From Planococcus sp. (in: firmicutes) (lineage in GTDB: Bacteria; Bacillota; Bacilli; Bacillales_A; Planococcaceae), in assembly GCA_030147455.1 (NCBI GenBank), contig JASKZU010000214.1, positions 1 through 11,140 of the forward strand: a stretch of DNA of 11,140 nt, written 5' to 3'. Below are positions 6,077 to 11,140 of the stretch, piece by piece. Under the pieces are notes generated by a model, which worked only from the letters and a program-made list of their open reading frames with translations, was not told the origin of the DNA and made no database searches. Positions within the stretch are counted from its first letter, which is position 1. The number at the start of each line of letters is the position of its first letter. The position numbers and the translations under genes are program-made.

Positions 6077-6424
6077 ATGGCAGTAAATATTTATGACGAC
6101 ATTAACAAATTGGAATCAACATTCCGTTCAACAGAGGAATTCCAAAAGCTTGAGCAAGCCGTTGCAGACGTAACAGCTGACAGCGAAGCAAACGAATTGT
6201 TCAAGAAGTTCCGTGATTTGCAAGTTACGTTGCAGCAAAAACAGCAGCAAGGCGAAGAAATCACTGAAGAAGAAATGATGGGTGCTCAAGCAACAGCGCA
6301 GGCAGCTCAGGAAAACCAAAAGATTTTGACGATGCTTGAAGCAGAAATGGGACTTAGCCAGATGATCGAAGAAGTTAACCGCGTTTTGATCAAGCCGGTT
6401 CAATCTCTTTACGAAAGCATGTAA
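6077..6424 (+). CDS. yheA: YheA, YlbF/YmcA-family protein
   Basis: A 115-residue soluble, almost entirely helical protein of the YlbF/YmcA family (UPF0342). It starts MAVNIYDDINKLESTFRS. Long amphipathic helices contain a Gln/Glu-rich stretch (LQQKQQQGEEITEEEMMGAQ) and the chain ends VLIKPVQSLYESM. Paralogues YlbF and YmcA work with YaaT in RNase Y-dependent RNA processing and development in B. subtilis; whether YheA does so is not known. An AGAGGAG site directly after the yheB stop is well spaced for this ATG. Codon choice looks more biased toward preferred codons than its neighbours, suggesting good expression. Transcription probably ends in the hairpin at 6450-6513. Confidence 0.9.
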   Translation: MAVNIYDDINKLESTFRSTEEFQKLEQAVADVTADSEANELFKKFRDLQVTLQQKQQQGEEITEEEMMGAQATAQAAQENQKILTMLEAEMGLSQMIEEVNRVLIKPVQSLYESM

Positions 6425-6437
6425 TCTCCAACTGAAA

Positions 6438-6464
6438 AAAGGATTTAAAGAAAAGACACCGAAT
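6438..6464 (+). promoter_or_regulatory. Candidate sigma-H promoter for yhaR
   Basis: AAAGGATTT (6438-6446) fits the sigma-H -35 consensus RNAGGAWWW at every position. After 11 bp, ACCGAAT (6458-6464) fits the -10 consensus RNNGAAT at every position. A start near 6471 gives a leader of about 43 nt to the yhaR ATG. No good sigma-A promoter was seen here. The element sits across the left arm of the yheA terminator hairpin. Confidence 0.5.
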
Positions 6465-6513
6465 AAGTAAAGATGAATGTTAATTCATTTTTACGAAAGG
6501 GTGTCTTTTTCTT
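6450..6513 (+). terminator. Long composite terminator between yheA and yhaR
   Basis: An outer stem pairs AAAAGACACC (6451-6460) with GGTGTCTTTT (6500-6509). Inside it, after a small internal loop, 6467-6478 pairs with 6483-6494 (12 bp, one G-U) around a GTTA tetraloop. A TTTTTCTT tract follows the GC-containing part of the stem. It should end transcription from yheB-yheA. It finishes just before the yhaR ATG and buries part of the yhaR ribosome binding site (AAAGGG, 6496-6501). Confidence 0.75.
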
Positions 6514-7293
6514 ATGTATGAAACGATCATGTTGAAAAAAGACGGGCGCTTGGCCTATCTTGTGTTGAATCGCCCAGATTCGATGAATGCCATAAATGCA
6601 AAAATGATGAAAGAATTGGCGGATTGCCTGGAAACGTTGAAAAACGATTACAGCATCCAGGCAGTCATCATTTACGGAGCGGGCCGAGCTTTTTCGGCCG
6701 GCGGGGACATTAAGGAAATGGTCAACCCAGACAACCCGATGGATATTGATAAAGTGATGCAGGACATTAGCCGCTTGGCAAAAGCGCTTTATACGCTTCC
6801 TCAGGTTACCATTGCGGCGGTGCACGGAGCGTCAGCTGGCCTTGGATTCAGCATCGCGCTTGCATGCGACCATGTGATCGCAGAAGAAAGCAGCAAATTG
6901 GCGATGAATTTTATTGGCATCGGCCTTGTTCCGGATGGAGGAGGGCATTTTTTCCTGAAAGAACGCGTAGGCGTCCCGAAAGCCAAACAATTGATTTGGG
7001 CAGGACAGGTGCTGAAAGCACATGATGCACTGTCAAAAGGATTGATTGAAGATGTGACGGCAGAAGGCCGTGCGCTGGAGCAGGCGCAAAACCACGCACA
7101 CGAGGTGTTGGCTTCTCCGGTGGCCGCCATGCTGAAATCCAAAGAAATTCTTCATGGGCTGAAGCTACATGAACTAGAAGCGGTCTTGGCCATGGAAGCG
7201 GCGGGCCAGTCGGAAATGCGCAAAACAGCCGATCACTTGGAAGGCATACAGGCATTTGTTGAAAAGCGCAAGCCGGCATTTACAGGAGAGTAG
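6514..7293 (+). CDS. yhaR: Enoyl-CoA hydratase/isomerase family protein YhaR
   Basis: A 259-residue cytoplasmic crotonase-fold protein acting on acyl-CoA thioesters. The first oxyanion-hole and CoA-binding segment is GAGRAFSAGGDIKEM (55-69); the second is HGASAGLGFSIALACD (104-119). The segment GLVPDGGGHFF has Asp141 where hydratases such as mitochondrial enoyl-CoA hydratase carry the second catalytic Glu. The other hydratase Glu is not evident either. The PD-G-G pattern is known from enoyl-CoA isomerase-type members such as PaaG, so an isomerase-like activity is more likely than hydration. The substrate is unknown, and no other beta-oxidation gene is nearby. The ATG at 6514 is 12 nt after AAAGGG, a rather long spacing; the next in-frame ATG (6529) would have no ribosome binding site. 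The gene lies between two terminators, so it is a single-gene unit. Confidence 0.9.
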   Translation: MYETIMLKKDGRLAYLVLNRPDSMNAINAKMMKELADCLETLKNDYSIQAVIIYGAGRAFSAGGDIKEMVNPDNPMDIDKVMQDISRLAKALYTLPQVTIAAVHGASAGLGFSIALACDHVIAEESSKLAMNFIGIGLVPDGGGHFFLKERVGVPKAKQLIWAGQVLKAHDALSKGLIEDVTAEGRALEQAQNHAHEVLASPVAAMLKSKEILHGLKLHELEAVLAMEAAGQSEMRKTADHLEGIQAFVEKRKPAFTGE

Positions 7294-7296
7294 AGG

Positions 7297-7327
7297 GAAT
7301 GGCGATGCTAATCGCCATTCTTTTTTT
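7297..7327 (+). terminator. Terminator of yhaR
   Basis: A perfect 10-bp stem (7297-7306 with 7311-7320) around a GCTA loop, followed by seven T residues (7321-7327), starts 3 bp after the yhaR stop. Confidence 0.93.
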
Positions 7328-7349
7328 ATGTTTCCTTATCAACTGCAAC

Positions 7350-7375
7350 AAAAAAGCGCAGCTTGGCTGCACTTT
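7350..7375 (-). terminator. Terminator of yhzD
   Basis: On the minus strand GCAGC (7366-7370) pairs with GCTGC (7358-7362) around a 3-nt loop, extended past one mismatch by 7372-7375 with 7353-7356. U residues follow. It starts at the yhzD stop codon. The tight loop makes the exact fold uncertain. Confidence 0.65.
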
Positions 7376-7560
7376 CAGGAGTGAAATAACAATAGTTTGC
7401 CGGCTGGAGAAGCGAGCCGATGCGTTTTTTCAGTGAGGGCTTTTTCCTCGAGCAAGGCCAGCCCTTTTCGCTTTGCCTCATCGTCATTCTCTGCACTGAA
7501 CGTTTCTTCTTCAATAAGTTTTCCGGTTTTTTCATATGCCGTCAATTTGTAGACTTTCAT
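7375..7560 (-). CDS. yhzD: Small YhzD-like protein (61 aa)
   Basis: A 61-residue basic, soluble protein starting MKVYKLTAYEKTGKLIEEETF. The pattern is one strand-turn-strand unit followed by a helix (NDDEAKRKGLALLEEKAL) and a C-terminal strand (AGKLLLFHS). The ATG at 7558-7560 is chosen because AAAGGGG lies 8 nt upstream. An in-frame GTG three codons earlier directly abuts that site, so it is unlikely to be used. Length and position between yhaR and yhaQ fit the YhzD-like family of B. subtilis as remembered; function is unknown. It is convergent with yhaR, divergent from yhaQ, and has its own promoter and terminator. Confidence 0.78.
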   Translation of the reverse strand: MKVYKLTAYEKTGKLIEEETFSAENDDEAKRKGLALLEEKALTEKTHRLASPAGKLLLFHS

Positions 7561-7595
7561 TCCGCGCACCCCTTTCTGAACGGTTATTCAGTTTT

Positions 7596-7624
7596 AGTAT
7601 ATCCCGTTTAGTCAGAAAAGTCCT
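7596..7624 (-). promoter_or_regulatory. Probable promoter of yhzD
   Basis: On the minus strand TATACT (7596-7601) is a good -10. At 17 bp spacing the -35 is AGGACT (7619-7624), which keeps only GAC of TTGACA. Start near 7589 gives a leader of about 29 nt. Confidence 0.45.
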
Positions 7625-7630
7625 GTAATT

Positions 7631-7661
7631 TTGAAACATTTGCAACTAGTTTCCGTATACA
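7631..7661 (+). promoter_or_regulatory. Tentative promoter of yhaQP
   Basis: TTGAAA (7631-7636) and TATACA (7656-7661) are separated by 19 bp, which is longer than ideal. It is the best candidate in the yhzD-yhaQ gap and is followed by AAAGGGGA (7671-7678) and the yhaQ ATG. Confidence 0.35.
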
Positions 7662-7686
7662 GTAAGGAAGAAAGGGGAACTGCAAA

Positions 7687-8586
7687 ATGACCTTATCAAT
7701 CAGAAACGCAACAAAGATGTTCGGCGACTTTACAGCAGTGGATGGCCTTTCCATAGATGTTGCCGAAGGGCAGATGCATGGATTTCTCGGCGCGAATGGG
7801 GCCGGAAAGACAACAACGTTCCGAATGGCGCTTGGGCTATTGGAGCCAACCAAAGGAGAAGTGTTATGGAAAGGGCGACGCATCAGCTACGCAGACAGCC
7901 CAGACATTGGTTATTTGCCGGAAGAACGCGGGTTATATCCGAAAATGAAAGTAGCCGAACAGCTCGTGTATTTGGCACGCCTTCGCCAAATGGATAAAAA
8001 GTCGGCAGAACGAGAAGCGATAGAATGGCTCGAACGCTTTGAAGTTCCTCATTACGCTGATAAAAAAGTGGAAGAGCTATCAAAAGGCAACCAGCAGAAA
8101 ATTCAATTGATCGCCTCGCTTCTCCACAATCCGGAGCTGCTCATTTTGGACGAGCCTTTTTCAGGTCTGGATCCGGTCAACGTTGAAATGTTGAAAAAAG
8201 CGATTCTGGATTTTCAGAAACAAGGCGCGACCATCGTTTTTTCCAGCCACCGGATGGATCATGTAGAAGAACTGTGCGATAACATGAGCATACTTGATAA
8301 AGGCAAGCTCATTGTCCATGGCTCGATCCGTGATATCAAGCGGTCATTTGGAAAGCAAAACGTCCGTCTGCACAGCGAAGCGGACCTTGCGCCACTCGGT
8401 GGACTGTCAGGCGTGGAAAAGTATACGCCGCAGCGCTTTGGCGCAGTGTTCCAGGTTGCAGATGATCGCATAGGCCAAACGCTGCTGGCTGAAGCATTAA
8501 AGCTTGGGCCGGTTCAGCAGTTTGCCGTAGAAGAACCGACTTTGGAAGAAATCTTTATTGCGGAAGTAGGGCGCAGCCATGAATAG
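7687..8586 (+). CDS. yhaQ: ABC transporter ATP-binding protein YhaQ (NatA-like)
   Basis: A 299-residue ATPase subunit. Motifs are Walker A GANGAGKT (35-42), signature LSKGNQQK (131-138), Walker B LLILDE ending at Glu156, D-loop SGLD and switch His188. The LSKGNQQK signature and a C-terminal domain of about 80 residues after position 215 are typical of NatA-type ATPases of ABC-2 exporters. All catalytic residues are present, so a homodimer should hydrolyse ATP. The start has AAAGGGGA 9 nt upstream. Its last 8 bases overlap the permease gene yhaP, implying translational coupling. In B. subtilis YhaQ-YhaP are annotated as a putative ABC-2/Na+-efflux-type exporter; the true substrate is not established. 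The pair is followed by a strong terminator, so it is a two-gene operon. Confidence 0.92.
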   Translation: MTLSIRNATKMFGDFTAVDGLSIDVAEGQMHGFLGANGAGKTTTFRMALGLLEPTKGEVLWKGRRISYADSPDIGYLPEERGLYPKMKVAEQLVYLARLRQMDKKSAEREAIEWLERFEVPHYADKKVEELSKGNQQKIQLIASLLHNPELLILDEPFSGLDPVNVEMLKKAILDFQKQGATIVFSSHRMDHVEELCDNMSILDKGKLIVHGSIRDIKRSFGKQNVRLHSEADLAPLGGLSGVEKYTPQRFGAVFQVADDRIGQTLLAEALKLGPVQQFAVEEPTLEEIFIAEVGRSHE

Positions 8587-9826
8587 TTTCTGGATCATTT
8601 TCAAGCAGGCCTTTAAGACGAAAGCATTAACAAAGTCTTTCCTGATTACAACAGGGATTGTTGTCGTTTTCTTTTTCCTCATGGCAAACTTGCCGAAAAT
8701 AATTGATGCCTTTGGAGGAGACGATCAGGCAGATTCAGCTCTTCTTGTAGTAGATCCCGACGGATATGCAGATGCGCTGCAGGCACAGCTCAATCAGTTG
8801 GAAACCCCAATTCAACTAGAGCCCACGCAGCAAACTGAAGAAGAGCTGGAGGCAAGCGTAGAAGAAGGCAGCATCAGATCTTTTCTTGTACTTGAAGGAG
8901 GCGGCCGACTGGCAGGGCGTTTCGTAGCTGAGTCCGAAGGCGGCTTTGCAGAAGCGCTCGACGTCGAGAACGCGCTGCAAAATGTGCAGACCGAGAGAGT
9001 AGCGGCAGAGCTTGATTTGCAGGAAGCGGAACTGGCCCAGCTGTTTGCTCCTGTTGATTTACAGCGCGAGTCCTTGTCGCAGTCTTCCAAATCACAAGAA
9101 GAGCTGAGCCAGGCACGCGGTCTGGTGTATATCTTAATCTTCGTCATTTACATAGCCGTGATTTATTATCCCAATATGATTGCAATGGAAGTGGCAAACG
9201 AAAAATCCTCGCGCGTCATGGAAATTCTGATTTCGAGCGTGTCACCGGTCAAGCATATGTTTGCGAAAATTGCTGGCATCGGAACACTTGGAATCTTGCA
9301 AATGATCATTTTCGCCGTTGCCGGATATACGGCTATCCAGACAGCAGGGTCAGAATTTACTGAAGGCATTTTCAGTGTGATGGGCTTCTCGGAAGTTAAG
9401 TTCAGCACATTCTTTTATGCTATTCTGTTTTTCTTATTAGGGTATTTCCTCTATGCCGTGCTGGCGGCATTGCTTGGTTCGCTTGTCAGCCGGACCGAAG
9501 ATGTGCAGCAATTGATGCTGCCGATGATGATTTTAATTATCATTGCTTCACTTATTGCTTTTTCCGGAATCTCTATGCCGGAGGCGACCTATGTGACCGT
9601 AGCGTCATATATCCCGTTTTTCGCGCCGCTCGTTATGTTCCTGCGCGTCGGGCTGCTCGACCTTCCGCTGTGGGAGCCGCTGCTGTCGATAGCTATCATG
9701 CTGTTGACGATCGGGCTTCTCGGCTGGTTTGGTGCGCGTGTCTACCGAGGGGGCGTTCTGATGTACGGCTCGTCGCAGTCATTAAAGGATATCCGCAAAG
9801 CCATTCGCCTCGGCAATCAAAAATAA
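8579..9826 (+). CDS. yhaP: ABC-2 type permease YhaP (NatB-like)
   Basis: A 415-residue membrane permease. One N-terminal helix (about 20-37) is followed by a large extracytoplasmic domain (about 40-178), acidic and rich in Glu, Gln and Ala. Further helices lie near 181-203, 236-256, 272-297, 312-330, 334-355 and 370-390, ending in a basic tail. This is the ABC-2 (NatB) layout. The cytosolic segment after helix 2 (AMEVANEKSSRVMEILISSVSP) is the coupling region typical of the family. The ATG at 8579 is inside the yhaQ reading frame end (ATGAATAG) and has only a weak ribosome binding site, so translation probably depends on yhaQ. It forms the membrane channel for YhaQ; the cargo is unknown. Confidence 0.9.
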   Translation: MNSFWIIFKQAFKTKALTKSFLITTGIVVVFFFLMANLPKIIDAFGGDDQADSALLVVDPDGYADALQAQLNQLETPIQLEPTQQTEEELEASVEEGSIRSFLVLEGGGRLAGRFVAESEGGFAEALDVENALQNVQTERVAAELDLQEAELAQLFAPVDLQRESLSQSSKSQEELSQARGLVYILIFVIYIAVIYYPNMIAMEVANEKSSRVMEILISSVSPVKHMFAKIAGIGTLGILQMIIFAVAGYTAIQTAGSEFTEGIFSVMGFSEVKFSTFFYAILFFLLGYFLYAVLAALLGSLVSRTEDVQQLMLPMMILIIIASLIAFSGISMPEATYVTVASYIPFFAPLVMFLRVGLLDLPLWEPLLSIAIMLLTIGLLGWFGARVYRGGVLMYGSSQSLKDIRKAIRLGNQK

Positions 9827-9831
9827 GGATG

Positions 9832-9865
9832 AACTGCTTGGGAAGGTTGCCAAGCAGTTTTTTTT
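9832..9865 (+). terminator. Terminator of yhaQP
   Basis: A perfect 10-bp stem (9832-9841 with 9850-9859) with an 8-nt loop and a run of eight T (9858-9865), starting 5 bp after the yhaP stop. Confidence 0.93.
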
Positions 9866-9877
9866 CATTCTCAGAAA

Positions 9878-9886
9878 TGGTAAGAT
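9878..9886 (+). promoter_or_regulatory. Probable extended -10 promoter of yhaO
   Basis: TGG (9878-9880) directly precedes TAAGAT (9881-9886), an extended -10. The -35 position falls in the T run of the yhaP terminator and has no TTGACA-like sequence. Start near 9893 leaves about 29 nt with AAAAGGGGA before the yhaO ATG. Confidence 0.45.
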
Positions 9887-9921
9887 TAGAACAAATATTC
9901 GCTTCTGAAAAGGGGAATACT

Positions 9922-11136
9922 ATGGCAACTATCCGATTTATCCATAGCGCAGATTTGCATCTTGGCAGCCCGTTTGTCGGGATGAAGGGCCTTGGCCATG
10001 AACAATGGAAATACCTGGAGGACAGTACACTCACGGCGTTTGACCGCCTGATTGCGAGAGCTCTGGAAACACGTCCTGATTTTGTCCTGATTGCCGGAGA
10101 CATCTACGACGAGGAAGAGCGCAACTTGCGTGCACAGCAGCGTTTTCAAAAAAGAATGGAAACATTGGAGCAGGCGAACATTCCGGTATTTGTCAGCCAC
10201 GGCAACCATGATCACTTGGGGGGAAGCGGTGCGGCATTTGAACTGCCGGACAATGTCCATGTTTTTAAAGAGCAAGTAGAAAACATTGAGTTGACGGTGA
10301 GGGGAGCAACGGTCCGGATTGCCGGCTTCAGCTATGGGCGCCGCCATGTGACAGAGGCAGTGATTGAATCATACCCGGAAGGCCAGCCCGGCATAGTACA
10401 AATCGGCATGCTCCACGGCTCGGAAGCAAGCAATACGGAACACGCGGTTTATGCGCCGTTTCGCAAAGAACAGCTGCTGTCGAAAAATTACGATTACTGG
10501 GCGCTCGGGCATATTCATAAACGCCAGTGTTTGTCTCATCACCCGCCAATTGTCTATCCGGGAAATCTGCAGGGGCGGCACCGAAAAGAAGCCGGGCCAA
10601 AAGGGTTTTATGAAGTGACGCTGGCGGATGGCCATGCTGATCTTCAGTTTATGGCTGTTGAGACAGTTCGCTTTGAGCAGCTCGATATAGATTGCAGCGA
10701 AGTGAGGCATATGAACGAATTGTTCGCGCTGTGCAGCGAGCAAGTGCGGACGCACGAAGCAGAAGGGCTCATTGCCCATATAACGCTGTGCGGCCTCGAA
10801 GAGCAAACCGCCCGCATGCTCGAGGAAATTCCAGAATCGGAACTTCTTGAAACCATGCGGGAAGCGGTAGAAGGCAATGGGCGCTTTATCCATATTGCTG
10901 CGCTGTCAATTGAATATGCGGCAAAACAGTACGAGCTTTCGCCTTTTGGCAAGCAAATTGCCAGAAGGCTGGAAAGCTGGAGATCCGAGGAATGGAAACA
11001 AGCACTTCAAGAATTGTACAATCATCCGCAGAGCGGCCGGTTCCTGCCGCTCTTGGATGATGAATTACAACAAGAATTGCGCACAGCTGCCGAACTGAAA
11101 ATCCGCAAGCTGCTAGCACTGGAGGACCGTGCATGA
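9922..11136 (+). CDS. yhaO: SbcD/Mre11-like metallophosphoesterase YhaO
   Basis: A 404-residue putative DNA nuclease subunit. The metal-binding motifs appear in order: DLH (11-13), GDIYD (59-63), GNHDH (94-98), His165 in GMLHG, and GHIH (196-199). This is the complete two-metal site of the SbcD/Mre11 phosphoesterases. Residues after about 260 form a C-terminal helical part that likely contacts the partner ATPase. The start is ATG 9922, with AAAAGGGGA (9908-9916) upstream and MATIRFIHSADLHLG as a typical family N-terminus. The same frame is open back to 9670, but that part lies over the end of yhaP and the terminator, so it is not coding. The stop overlaps the next gene as ATGA. In B. subtilis yhaO precedes yhaN, an SbcC/Rad50-like ATPase, so the pair probably acts in DNA end processing or repair. 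Confidence 0.93.
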   Translation: MATIRFIHSADLHLGSPFVGMKGLGHEQWKYLEDSTLTAFDRLIARALETRPDFVLIAGDIYDEEERNLRAQQRFQKRMETLEQANIPVFVSHGNHDHLGGSGAAFELPDNVHVFKEQVENIELTVRGATVRIAGFSYGRRHVTEAVIESYPEGQPGIVQIGMLHGSEASNTEHAVYAPFRKEQLLSKNYDYWALGHIHKRQCLSHHPPIVYPGNLQGRHRKEAGPKGFYEVTLADGHADLQFMAVETVRFEQLDIDCSEVRHMNELFALCSEQVRTHEAEGLIAHITLCGLEEQTARMLEEIPESELLETMREAVEGNGRFIHIAALSIEYAAKQYELSPFGKQIARRLESWRSEEWKQALQELYNHPQSGRFLPLLDDELQQELRTAAELKIRKLLALEDRA

Positions 11137-11140
11137 AACT
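11133..11140 (+). CDS. yhaN: Start of the next gene, presumably yhaN (8 bases visible)
   Basis: ATG at 11133-11135 overlaps the yhaO TGA, with GGAGG (11121-11125) 7 nt upstream. Only the codons for Met and Lys and part of a third are present. Identity as the SbcC-like ATPase YhaN is inferred solely from conserved yhaO-yhaN order in Bacillales. Confidence 0.55.

Noticed and set aside
6445..6825. 126-codon ORF on the minus strand over the yhaR 5' region
   Set aside because: It spans the yheA-yhaR hairpin and the conserved yhaR N-terminus. It has no translation signal and its product looks like antisense translation.
7571..7610. GGGATA on the minus strand upstream of yhzD, considered as a sigma-B -10
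   Set aside because: No GTTT-type -35 lies 12-15 bp upstream; TATACT as a sigma-A -10 fits better.
1..11140. Search by eye for CRISPR repeats, insertion sequences, phage genes, tRNA/rRNA, toxin-antitoxin or defence systems
   Set aside because: None seen. Gene order and content are those of a conserved Bacillales chromosomal region; YhaO is an SbcD-type repair subunit, not evidence of a defence island.

Overview
The window looks like chromosomal core sequence from a mesophilic Bacillota of the order Bacillales, most likely Planococcaceae (Planococcus, Planomicrobium or a relative). Reasons are moderate GC, strong AAAGGGG/AAGGAGG ribosome binding sites, compact Rho-independent terminators, and a gene order that parallels the yhe-yha region of Bacillus subtilis. 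The genus is inferred from protein character and gene content, not from a search. I see no mobile element, CRISPR array, rRNA or tRNA.

Layout from left to right: (1) a partial universal stress protein gene on the minus strand (1-485) with a sigma-B-like promoter; (2) a 520-bp region holding a promoter, a 23-codon leader peptide, a strong conditional terminator and an 18-codon small ORF, followed by the heterodimeric multidrug ABC exporter bmrC-bmrD (1007-4500); (3) the small minus-strand gene yheE (4634-4837); (4) yheB-yheA on the plus strand (4906-6424); (5) the crotonase-family gene yhaR (6514-7293); (6) the small minus-strand gene yhzD (7375-7560); (7) the ABC-2 exporter yhaQ-yhaP (7687-9826); (8) yhaO, an SbcD/Mre11-like nuclease subunit (9922-11136), overlapping the first codons of its presumed ATPase partner yhaN at the right edge.

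The most informative part is the bmr leader. Hand folding gives three mutually exclusive RNA pairings: a hairpin over the end of the leader ORF (734-749 with 791-804), an antiterminator (793-803 with 824-834) and the terminator (823-834 with 839-850). This is the architecture expected for ribosome-mediated attenuation: a ribosome stalled in the leader peptide, for instance by an antibiotic, would let transcription reach the exporter. Such control is established for B. subtilis bmrB-bmrCD; the pairings described here are worked out from this sequence. The two exporter subunits have complementary active-site deviations, which makes an asymmetric transporter with one degenerate ATP site.

A second notable arrangement lies between yheA and yhaR. 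A long terminator-like hairpin ends only a few bases before the yhaR start codon, and a sequence matching the sigma-H consensus sits across its left arm. Transcripts starting there would lack the left arm, so they would escape termination and expose the yhaR ribosome binding site.

The rest is ordinary housekeeping or stress-related content. Compared with B. subtilis as remembered, several genes (yheC, yheD, yheF, yheG) are absent from the bmrD-yheB interval, which would fit a lineage that sporulates poorly or not at all.
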